From Gammaproteobacteria bacterium (GTDB lineage Bacteria > Pseudomonadota > Gammaproteobacteria > SZUA-229), in contig WFOC01000025.1 of NCBI GenBank assembly GCA_015488295.1, positions 1 to 40,545 on the forward strand: 40,545 nt of DNA, read 5' to 3'. Position numbers and translations under genes: made by a program. The notes under the pieces are model-generated. The model made no database searches and was not told the DNA's origin. It saw only the letters and a program-made list of their open reading frames with translations. Shown here in pieces: positions 24,264-31,451 of this stretch (position 1 is its first letter; each line of letters opens with the position of its first letter).

Positions 24264-25742
24264 ATGTTTAATCGAATAATACATCTAACCGGGATTTTAT
24301 GTCTGTTATTCCTGCATAAGGTCGCTTTAGCCGCCCCTGGCGATATTTTGTTCTCAGATGACTTTGAACGTGCTGATCTGGCTCCAAACTGGACGGCCGA
24401 TGTAACGGCAGCAGCCGGCATCAGCAGTGCAACCGCCAACTCACCGAGCCGTTCAATGTACACCCGTAACCAGGCAGTGACTGTTACCAGCAGTATCATC
24501 GACCTGACCGTCCCCGGTGCTGATATTTCCTACTGGGTGCGGCGCGGTATCGATATCGCCGGCTCGGAAGACCCCGATGCCAACGAAGACCTGATCATCG
24601 AATTTTTAGACAGTGTCGGCACCTGGGTAAATGTTGTCGCCTATCTGGGCGATGGCACACCGGGCGAGATTTTCACCGGCACCATCTCATTGCCGTTCAC
24701 CGCCCTGCATGCAAATTTCCAGCTTCGCATCCGCCAGACCGGCGGTAGCGGCGTTGACTGGGATTACTGGCACATCGACGACATTGTCATCACCGAAACC
24801 GCCGCATCACGTCCCCCGCTAACACTGGGCAGCTGCGATGATTTTGAACAGGGCATGTCAAACTGGAATATTGTCAGTGGCGGCGGTAATGCCGGCATCA
24901 GCACCGCCACCTCACAGTCTCCAGGTTCATCCATGTTCACCAACAGTGGCGTGGTTGCTGTTACCTCAAACGATATCGACACCAGCAACCCGCTGTTCAA
25001 CGGCATCTCGATGTGGATTCGTCGTGGCTCAGACACCTTCAGTGAAGACCCGGACGGCGGTGAAGATTTTGTTGTGGAATATCTGGATAACACGCTCAGC
25101 TGGATCACTCTGGAAACCTTCCCCGGCAGCGGTACACCGGGCGAGACTTTCAGCCGAAACTACAGCCTGCCGACCAGCGCACAACACACCGGCTTTCAGA
25201 TTCGTTTCCGGCAAATTGCGGGCAACAGCGGCCTGTGGGATTACTGGCACGTGGATGATGTCTGTATCGAAGGCAGCGTGCCATTTCCAACGCTGGTGGT
25301 ATTAAAAACCGTGGCGCTGGAAGATGACCCGGTAAATGCGACCAGCCCCAAAGCCATTCCGCTTTCAAACTCGGTTTACACCATCCGCATCTCCAATGCC
25401 GGTTTTGGCTCACCCGATGCTGATTCACTGGTGATCAACGATGACATCCCCGCCGGCACCGAACTATTCACCGGCGACTTCAGCGGTGGCGCACCCTATT
25501 CCTTCATTGACGGCAGCGGCGCAGATGCCAGCGGTGTAACCTGTGATTTTGTTAGTCTGAGTGATACCAGCGACTGCGTGACCTTCCTTGATGCCGCCTC
25601 AAACCCGATCATTCCAAACGGCAGTTATGACCCGGCAGTCAAAACCATCCGCTTTCAACCCGCTGGCACCATGAACGCAAGCACAGGTTCAAACACGCCG
25701 TACTTCGATATTAATTTCAGGATTCGGGTGACCGGGCCTTAA
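24264..25742 (+). CDS. Secreted protein with two MAM/lectin-like repeats and a DUF11-like domain
   Basis: 492 residues. Signal peptide (FNRIIHLTGILCLLFLHKVA, cleavage after ALA). Two homologous beta domains, about 27-178 and 187-335, share FSDDFERADLAPNW / CDDFEQGMSNWNI, DISYWVRRGID / GISMWIRRGSD and WDYWHIDDIVI / WDYWHVDDVCI. Residues about 340-492 resemble a DUF11 repeat (TVALEDDPVNATSPKAIPLS, SVYTIRISNAGFG). This resembles the extracellular part of MshQ-like surface proteins. No membrane anchor or sorting signal is seen. It is probably induced under low oxygen through the FNR-type promoter. A decayed copy of its 3' end lies at 25806-25844. Confidence 0.82.
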   Translation: MFNRIIHLTGILCLLFLHKVALAAPGDILFSDDFERADLAPNWTADVTAAAGISSATANSPSRSMYTRNQAVTVTSSIIDLTVPGADISYWVRRGIDIAGSEDPDANEDLIIEFLDSVGTWVNVVAYLGDGTPGEIFTGTISLPFTALHANFQLRIRQTGGSGVDWDYWHIDDIVITETAASRPPLTLGSCDDFEQGMSNWNIVSGGGNAGISTATSQSPGSSMFTNSGVVAVTSNDIDTSNPLFNGISMWIRRGSDTFSEDPDGGEDFVVEYLDNTLSWITLETFPGSGTPGETFSRNYSLPTSAQHTGFQIRFRQIAGNSGLWDYWHVDDVCIEGSVPFPTLVVLKTVALEDDPVNATSPKAIPLSNSVYTIRISNAGFGSPDADSLVINDDIPAGTELFTGDFSGGAPYSFIDGSGADASGVTCDFVSLSDTSDCVTFLDAASNPIIPNGSYDPAVKTIRFQPAGTMNASTGSNTPYFDINFRIRVTGP

Positions 25743-25750
25743 TAAATTAT

Positions 25751-25804
25751 TATGCAGGGGCGGCATTTGCACAATATTCTGTCGGGCAATGCCCGACCTG
25801 CATA
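25751..25804. repeat. Palindromic element after the surface protein gene
   Basis: TATGCAGG (25751-25758) is the exact inverse of CCTGCATA (25797-25804), and inside it GTCGGGC/GCCCGAC (25781-25797) forms a tight hairpin. Without a T-tract this looks more like a REP/MITE-type element than a terminator. The 3' remnant of a second surface gene begins right after it. Confidence 0.45.
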
Positions 25805-25805
25805 T

Positions 25806-25844
25806 TACTTCGGCATTAATTTCAGAATTCGAGAGAGCGGGCTT
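25806..25844 (+). pseudogene. Decayed duplicate of the 3' end of the surface protein gene
   Basis: About 33 of 39 aligned bases match 25701-25740, and the frame still reads YFGINFRIRESGL against YFDINFRIRVTGP. It appears to be the remnant of a tandem gene copy or of gene conversion. Confidence 0.6.
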
Positions 25845-25935
25845 CAGGCTTTGCTCTATGATGCAATCATAACCTGAGGCAGCATGACCTGTTCGGCAAC
25901 GCCACTAAAACAGAAATAACGAAAGGAAACTAAAA

Positions 25936-26103
25936 ATGAATACAATCATTAAATCCACCATCATCGTATTACTGAGCGCGCTCTCTATTATGGCATGCTC
26001 CAGCAGCCCGGAGCCAAAAAGAGATCCATACAATGATGCGGATTCGCAAAGATCCAGAGCCGATCAGGCACAGGATGAAATGTCCCGGGATACGTCCAGG
26101 TAG
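25936..26103 (+). CDS. Small lipoprotein
   Basis: 55 residues: MNTIIKSTIIVLLSALSIMA then CSSSPEPKRDPYNDADSQRS. The lipobox IMAC gives a mature peptide of about 35 polar, charged residues beginning CSSSPEPK. AAGGAA seven bases before the ATG is a good ribosome site. Small entericidin-like or spacer lipoproteins have this form, but no specific family is recognised. Confidence 0.68.
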   Translation: MNTIIKSTIIVLLSALSIMACSSSPEPKRDPYNDADSQRSRADQAQDEMSRDTSR

Positions 26104-26145
26104 AAGTCTGGCTGTTTTTTATTCTGATCTGTCCGCAAAAGCGGC

Positions 26146-26292
26146 ATGATCACTCTGGCCTTCAGGCCACGTATAATGTTGGAAGCATTACCTGTTTCTA
26201 TTCTGGCTTTGGCGACGGTTACTTTTACTGCAGCCTGCACATTTAAAGAATCAAACCACTTCTCTTATACGGGTTTGAAGCATCTTCCCTGA
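26146..26292 (+). CDS. Doubtful small ORF with lipoprotein-like start
   Basis: 48 codons: MITLAFRPRIMLEALPVSIL followed by ALATVTFTAACTFKESNHFS. The TAAC could be a lipobox. No convincing ribosome site is present (a CCGC/GCGG hairpin precedes the ATG). The interval 26104-26418 otherwise shows nothing; it may be non-coding or a decayed gene. Confidence 0.2.
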   Translation: MITLAFRPRIMLEALPVSILALATVTFTAACTFKESNHFSYTGLKHLP

Positions 26293-26418
26293 TACATTCT
26301 AATATTTTTATACCAAAACAAACGGCAACCTACAGGTTACTGCTGTGCAACTAATTTGGTAATGGACTACAGCACATATTTACCCTGGAAGGTTATGACG
26401 CTCTTTAAAGGCAGCAGC

Positions 26419-26994
26419 TTAATGCTTTGAAAAAATCCTGATAAAACGCTGCCACAAAGACAAAGGCCGTGATACATGATGGCTTAGATCAATCTGCCAG
26501 GGTATTGCGCGAAGCAAGCCAGCATCAAGCTCATCAGGTGCCTTGCTGGTGATAACAACCATACCGGAATAAGCTGCGATACGTTTCAGCAAATAAGCAA
26601 TTTCCAGATTGGCGTAGCGTTCATCTTCAGCATCAGCATCTTTGCCAAACAGTGCATCCACCTCATCAATCAGCAAAACAAAGCCGTGCTGATCAACAAA
26701 TTCAAAAACCTGCAATAGATTTTTTTCTGTTTCACCAAGGTGGCGTGAAGCCGTCACCGATAAATTGATACGATACAATTCCTTGCCAAGCTGGCTGGCG
26801 AGCAAACCGGCCGCCAGTACATTTTCATCAGCAGAACCGCCGGTGAACATAATGGTGTTGCCCCTGTCGTTCTGAAAATGGCTGACGATAGAGCGAAGCT
26901 GTCTTGGCAGATTGGGTGGCAGCTGCTTTTTATCAATGGGCAGAGTGAGCCGTAGTGGCTTCAGGAAATTATCAAGGGTATCAGGTATTTCCAT
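26419..26994 (-). CDS. AAA-family ATPase-like protein with degenerate P-loop
   Basis: 191 residues. The fold pattern is that of an AAA core: FTGGSADENVLAAGLLASQL at the Walker A position, VLLIDEVDALFGKDADAEDE as an intact Walker B, and VVITSKAPDELDAGLLRAIP resembling sensor 1 and the arginine region. The P-loop lacks the GK[T/S] triplet, so nucleotide binding is probably lost or altered. GAGG lies eight bases before the ATG. Single gene. In intact relatives such proteins remodel partners; this one may act as a scaffold. Confidence 0.72.
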   Translation of the reverse strand: MEIPDTLDNFLKPLRLTLPIDKKQLPPNLPRQLRSIVSHFQNDRGNTIMFTGGSADENVLAAGLLASQLGKELYRINLSVTASRHLGETEKNLLQVFEFVDQHGFVLLIDEVDALFGKDADAEDERYANLEIAYLLKRIAAYSGMVVITSKAPDELDAGLLRAIPWQIDLSHHVSRPLSLWQRFIRIFSKH

Positions 26995-27174
26995 CACTTA
27001 TGACCTCATAACAGATAGAGTCTCACATTATGCACACTGATAATGTCAACATCTTGTTGTAGGTCAATTATCCCGCAGTATGCGTCAATAGATGCTTTCT
27101 AAAAATGAAGCGTCTAGCACAGAATACCGCATGTTCAGACAAACTGCTGCCATACAATTTGAATCGCCGTGATA

Positions 27175-27639
27175 TTACAGGGACTGAACGCAGGACAGTA
27201 TTTTCTGGGCATGGCCATCTGCAGTAACGCCATAAATAACATCAACCAGCTCACCATTTTTATCAATAACAAACGTTGAACGAACGATGCCCATCTTCTT
27301 CACACCGTTTTTCTCTTTTTCCTGCCATACGCCATAAGCGTCGCATAACTCACCACTGACATCCGCCAGCAAATCGACCTTAAGACCAAACTTATCGATA
27401 AATGCCTGATGGCTGTCACAGGAATCTTTGCTGACACCCAGCACCACTGTATCAGCTTTGGCAAAGTCGCTGGCCAACTCGGTAAACTGATTCGCTTCAA
27501 TAGTGCAGCCCGGGGTATCGTCTTTCGGATAAAAATACAGAACAACGTTTTTACTGCCCTTGAAGTCGGACAGGTTTATCGTTTCATTATTCTGATTTGT
27601 TGTACTGAATGCGGGTGCGGTCTGATTTTTTTCAAGCAT
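27175..27639 (-). CDS. bcp: Peroxiredoxin, BCP/PrxQ type thiol peroxidase
   Basis: 154 residues. Peroxidatic Cys45 lies in the motif YPKDDTPGCTIEANQF. The resolving cysteine found five residues later in E. coli BCP is Asn50 here; Cys74 (GVSKDSCDSHQAF) is near the position used by the alpha3-type PrxQ enzymes, so resolution may use that residue. Reduces hydroperoxides with thioredoxin in the cytoplasm. Start ATG at 27639. Flanked by co-oriented but well separated genes. Confidence 0.92.
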   Translation of the reverse strand: MLEKNQTAPAFSTTNQNNETINLSDFKGSKNVVLYFYPKDDTPGCTIEANQFTELASDFAKADTVVLGVSKDSCDSHQAFIDKFGLKVDLLADVSGELCDAYGVWQEKEKNGVKKMGIVRSTFVIDKNGELVDVIYGVTADGHAQKILSCVQSL

Positions 27640-27739
27640 GGCTCTGGTCTCTCATCATAGTTTTTCAGTAATAATACCAAGCCTGAAGTTAGAGAACACG
27701 GAGGAAGTATGTGGGTACGTATTACGCTTACGGCCTATC

Positions 27740-28444
27740 TTAGTGTAAGCAACATTTTTTATACTTTTTGCCGCTGCCGCAAGGGCAAGGCTCATTTCGT
27801 CCAATTTTAGCTTCATTTACCACTGGCTGATGTGATTGCTCCTCCAGCACTGTCTGAATACTACGGCCAATGTGCGCATACTGGCGCATCGCATCGTCAA
27901 ACATATCAAGCATTCTATCGACGTATTCTTCCAGCGACTGCCCGCTGGAAACGGCTATTTCCTGATGAAAAGCTTCAGCCAGTTTCCGGTTTGAAAACAA
28001 GCCTAATATCATCATACTACTGCCAAGTTCTTCAGACAGGGCATCAGGTGTATATTGATCCCACAGTTCTATCAGCCAGTCATGCCCCATAAAATATCCG
28101 CTTGACCATTGGCCCAAAGGCGCATCTTCACCAATATTAGCCATCGCATTGTTATCGACTGTAATATCGCCAGGCAATGCCACGCTACCTTCAAACACCT
28201 GCGCGTTAATATCGTTATACAACACCATCAAAGCCTGCGTAATTTCCTCGGCCTCTTCCATGCTGCTATATCCAGCTTCTTGCTCATTAAATATTAATGG
28301 CATCCATTCCGAAGGCATAATAAGTTCAGGCGAACAACAAATCGCAAACAGGAAACCCTGTAACTGATGATAAGTTAACGTGCCTTCGGGCCTTTCAGAT
28401 GAGGCAAGAAATTGAATAAGTTGTGTGTGAATAGAGGATGCCAT
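27740..28444 (-). CDS. YecA-like UPF0149 protein with C-terminal SEC-C motif
   Basis: 234 residues. The N-terminal domain has the UPF0149 pattern ([45 protein letters not shown]). The C-terminus is a SEC-C zinc motif ([20 protein letters not shown]), as in SecA and YecA. E. coli YecA binds the ribosome and nascent chains; a chaperone-like role in translation or secretion is the best guess. The ATG at 28444 has a weak ribosome site. Confidence 0.9.
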   Translation of the reverse strand: MASSIHTQLIQFLASSERPEGTLTYHQLQGFLFAICCSPELIMPSEWMPLIFNEQEAGYSSMEEAEEITQALMVLYNDINAQVFEGSVALPGDITVDNNAMANIGEDAPLGQWSSGYFMGHDWLIELWDQYTPDALSEELGSSMMILGLFSNRKLAEAFHQEIAVSSGQSLEEYVDRMLDMFDDAMRQYAHIGRSIQTVLEEQSHQPVVNEAKIGRNEPCPCGSGKKYKKCCLH

Positions 28445-28529
28445 TATTCAGTTATATTACGTGTGATCTCAGGCACAGATATTTTTTTATACAGGATATT
28501 TTGTAGATGGAGATTCTGATTCGACATAT

Positions 28530-29402
28530 TTACACCGCCAGCAAACCAGCCAACCGTGACCGATATTCCTGCGCAGCTTCCGGGTTATTCGGCGCAATCG
28601 TATTAATGATGGTAACTATCATCTCCTTCGCCGCGCCATCTTTAAACTCCGGGCTGTTCTGCTGTATATAAAACAGATGCTCAAGTGCCTGCTCAGTATT
28701 GTGCTGTGATATTTCACATATCGCGCAATCGAATCGTGCATCAAAATCATCAGGATTAAGAAGTATGGCTTGCTTCAAACTATCCAGCCCCGCCGTTTTC
28801 CCGGCCTGTTCAATTATCCACAACTGCCCAGTCAGACTTAGGCCGGTTTCGCTGGATTTTACGCTGTCGGGTAAACGGTTGAACAAACTATGCGCTTGCT
28901 CTATTTCGCCCATATCGATAAAAATCTGCACCATGTCCATCGCCACATTGGTGTTCGACGGATCCTGCTGTATCGCCAGCGTTAACAGCATAATGGCATC
29001 CTGTGTCTCACCCTGCATATGAAGCTGCCGCGCCTGCTGCCGTTTCTCTTCAGTCTCGTTGATTATACCAAAACTTTTCAACAAGGCTCTAACCTCGTCT
29101 TCAGATATCTGCCCTTCTTCGGTGATCGCAGCTTTACCATCGACAAACACTTTAAGTGTAGGAACATTTTTAATTTCGAAGCGCTCGACCAGCGACTTGT
29201 TCTCATCAATATCCACTTTCGCAAAAACAAACTGCTCTGCAAACTCCCTCGCCAGTGCAGATAACATATCGGCAGTCTGAATACAGGGCTCGGCCCAAAC
29301 ATTCATAAACAGGACAAAAACGGGGGCTTTGTCAGAATTGTTGATAACGTATTTATCAAAACTGCGTTCACTGACTTCAAAGATAATGGCTTCTTTATTC
29401 AT
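28530..29402 (-). CDS. cnoX: Thioredoxin-TPR co-chaperone CnoX (YbbN)
   Basis: 290 residues. The N-terminal thioredoxin fold (about 1-112) has VLFMNVWAEPCIQTADML, where the active-site CxxC has become EPC plus Ile-Gln, leaving a single cysteine, and the cis-Pro in IKNVPTLKVF. The C-terminal half (about 115-290) holds TPR-like helices (ARQLHMQGETQDAIMLLTLA, AIQQDPSNTNVAM). CnoX is a stress-activated holdase that hands clients to DnaK and GroEL. It lies directly downstream of the tRNA-Val/Asp pair on the same strand. Confidence 0.9.
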   Translation of the reverse strand: MNKEAIIFEVSERSFDKYVINNSDKAPVFVLFMNVWAEPCIQTADMLSALAREFAEQFVFAKVDIDENKSLVERFEIKNVPTLKVFVDGKAAITEEGQISEDEVRALLKSFGIINETEEKRQQARQLHMQGETQDAIMLLTLAIQQDPSNTNVAMDMVQIFIDMGEIEQAHSLFNRLPDSVKSSETGLSLTGQLWIIEQAGKTAGLDSLKQAILLNPDDFDARFDCAICEISQHNTEQALEHLFYIQQNSPEFKDGAAKEMIVTIINTIAPNNPEAAQEYRSRLAGLLAV

Positions 29403-29440
29403 GGGTTGTTTGTTATTTTGAGATCAAATGGATTTAAATA

Positions 29441-29517
29441 TGGCGGACCGGACGGGATTCGAACCCGCGACCTCCGGCGTGACAGGCCGGCATTCTAACC
29501 AGCTGAACTACCGGTCC
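29441..29517 (-). tRNA. tRNA-Asp(GTC), second copy
   Basis: Same 77 bases as 19181-19257, CCA encoded. The 3' flank (ATTTAAATA with GATCAAA further out) is also similar to that of copy 1, so the duplication reaches beyond the tRNA. Confidence 0.97.
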
Positions 29518-29523
29518 GTAAAT

Positions 29524-29599
29524 TGGTGGGTGCTGAGGGAGTCGAACCCCCGACATTCGCCTTGTAAGGGCGACGCTCTACCAGCTGAGCTAAGCACCC
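29524..29599 (-). tRNA. tRNA-Val(TAC), second copy
   Basis: Same 76 bases as 19266-19341, six bases upstream of tRNA-Asp. The defence island begins on its 5' side within 70 bases. Confidence 0.97.
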
Positions 29600-29667
29600 A
29601 TAAAGCGGCGTAATTCTATATCATTTTGGCCTGTCATTGTAGTTCTCAAACTTTCCTTTATTGAGAT

Positions 29668-29949
29668 TCAAAATACTGGCTCTCTATCTGCTTTCATCCA
29701 GGAATTTAGCTTTAGTCTCCACCATCCTTTCTCTGCTACTTCAGCCGACAAAATTATATTATTCTGTCTAAGCCTTGTAGCGGCCCAACGCATATCGTAT
29801 TGCTATGTGTAATACAGATCACCGGAATGTTGGAGTTCTTCACTATGGTTTTCCCAAATATGTCTGGCAACCTGAACGATAGTCCCATTGCCTCCAAATG
29901 ACTTTAGAGCTTCAATTACCCAATCTTGCAAATCATCTCTGGTACACAT
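29668..29949 (-). pseudogene. Small winged-helix-like gene interrupted by an amber codon
   Basis: 93 codons from the ATG at 29949 (AAGGAG five bases upstream) to TGA at 29668, with one in-frame TAG at 29803-29805. Before it: MCTRDDLQDWVIEALKSFGG, NGTIVQVARHIWENHSEELQ, HSGDLYYT. After it: QYDMRWAATRLRQNNIILSA and KGWWRLKLNSWM. Aromatic context (YYT-stop-QYDMRW) suggests TGG to TAG at a Trp position. The fold looks like a small winged helix of the kind found beside restriction genes. It follows the last intact island gene by 38 bases and is probably the end of the operon. A 49-residue product, suppression or sequencing error are alternatives. Confidence 0.7.
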
Positions 29950-29987
29950 ATAAACTCCTTTTTGAAAGTAAATAGTTCCTGTTTAAT

Positions 29988-30701
29988 TTATTGTGCTGCT
30001 TTAAAACGATCAAACTCACCAGGCATAAGTTGCAACAAATCATCCCGCTCCATTGAGAACAAATCATAGTTTATTTCAAGTTGCTGCAGCCAGCTGACAA
30101 AGCGATAAACACAACCGGCACTGGTACGACCGGCCGATCCTTTTTTAAAGGTTTTGTTCTCAGGGTCATAATACAGCTTGCTGGCCGTTTTCATCACACC
30201 TTCGCAGCCAAGGTAATACTGCCTTGCCATTAATTGCTCGATTAACTCCCCACGTACAGGTAATTCCTTGCTTAGCAAGAAACGAGTATCTTCACCATAT
30301 TTACTCACCAGTTGCCATGTCGTAAAGATTGCATGACGTGGTCTGTGGTTATAGTTTTCACTGAGAATATAGTTATATACCATCGCCGGTTTTCGGAAAC
30401 CATCTGTCTTTACCGGACATAGCTGATCAAACCAGTACAGTGCCAATGCACTCCAGAAGCCGGTATCCCCCACATACGCACGACCATCAACTGGCTCAAG
30501 TTTTTCAGTCAGGTACTGACCAAGTTCATATCGATTGGCAAATGTTCTGTCATCAATATCCAGTTCAAAATCCAGTGGCTGTGATGTTTCATCACTGGTG
30601 AGCAAGCCTGAAGGTGTGTTTTGTTTGCCGCCATTACGCAAATCATTAATAAATTTGCCAAATTCATCCAGTCCCTGTTTGTTCAGTTTACGAATTATCA
30701 T
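29988..30701 (-). CDS. Uncharacterised defence-island protein (possibly DUF6339-like)
   Basis: 237 residues, no signal peptide or membrane helix. Recognisable stretches: YELGQYLTEKLEPVDGRAYV, GDTGFWSALALYWFDQLCPV, NHRPRHAIFTTWQLVSKYGE and SAGCVYRFVSWLQQLEINYD. From memory this pattern occurs in proteins encoded with GHKL ATPases in restriction islands, but I cannot confirm the family name. The start overlaps the stop of the preceding gene by ATGA and follows GAGGAGGTG, implying tight translational coupling with the 249-residue protein. Function unknown. Confidence 0.72.
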   Translation of the reverse strand: MIIRKLNKQGLDEFGKFINDLRNGGKQNTPSGLLTSDETSQPLDFELDIDDRTFANRYELGQYLTEKLEPVDGRAYVGDTGFWSALALYWFDQLCPVKTDGFRKPAMVYNYILSENYNHRPRHAIFTTWQLVSKYGEDTRFLLSKELPVRGELIEQLMARQYYLGCEGVMKTASKLYYDPENKTFKKGSAGRTSAGCVYRFVSWLQQLEINYDLFSMERDDLLQLMPGEFDRFKAAQ

Positions 30702-31447
30702 GATGACACCTCCTCAAGTTTCAGAAGCAGTATCTCGGTAAGCCTGAATGCTCTGGAAAATTCACTGACTACGTCATCAATCCACTGCATCAACAACAAC
30801 GGATCATTTTCATGGGGTCTTTCATTCAACAACTGCTCTGCGAACAGTAACCATTGTCCGGCTATCGGGTCATCATCATCCGTGTCATCATTCCACAGAT
30901 AAAACATCAGAATCTGTCGCAATGCAGCCGGTAATATAAGCGACTGGAAACGTGGGTTGCTGGCAAGCTGACCTTTGGCATCAGGTATCCTGCTGTTGAT
31001 ACATAAAACAGGTTTAACGCCGCTTTCAATCTCTACTTTCCAGGTTAACTCTTCAAGCGGTGTACTCTTTACCGGCAGCAGACTGTTTTTCTGGATATCC
31101 TCATCACTGTCTGGCCTGATCTGGTCAGCGCTGGCAACCAGCCTGCCATGATGCCCGGTTTCATCAACAATCCTGATTCTGAACAGTGTAGGCGCAGAAA
31201 GGTCAATCTGGTCCAGTTTCCGGTTTTCGGGTTTGACAATATGCCCGACAGTGCCGAAATGAAAGCGCTGGATAGTATTGTTTTTATAAGCTTCAATATA
31301 AATGGTTGCGTCATCAGGCAGATTGTCACGCTTGAGACTGAAATCCACATCAAATTCAGGTGTGCTATCTTCTGACACCTTCATATTAATCTGTAATTCA
31401 CTGCGCAGAATCTTTCTGCGGCCAGTATGATTAATGGTTGCCTGCAT
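30698..31447 (-). CDS. Uncharacterised defence-island protein
   Basis: 249 residues, soluble. The N-terminal half is predicted beta-rich (SELQINMKVSEDSTPEFDVD, TIYIEAYKNNTIQRFHFGTV); the C-terminal half is helical and acidic (LILPAALRQILMFYLWNDDT, WLLFAEQLLNERPHE). No catalytic motif recognised. It begins four bases after the GHKL ATPase stop with GGAGG overlapping that stop, and overlaps the next gene by ATGA. The strict coupling suggests a complex of the three products. Confidence 0.7.
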   Translation of the reverse strand: MQATINHTGRRKILRSELQINMKVSEDSTPEFDVDFSLKRDNLPDDATIYIEAYKNNTIQRFHFGTVGHIVKPENRKLDQIDLSAPTLFRIRIVDETGHHGRLVASADQIRPDSDEDIQKNSLLPVKSTPLEELTWKVEIESGVKPVLCINSRIPDAKGQLASNPRFQSLILPAALRQILMFYLWNDDTDDDDPIAGQWLLFAEQLLNERPHENDPLLLMQWIDDVVSEFSRAFRLTEILLLKLEEVSS

Positions 31448-31451
31448 AGGC

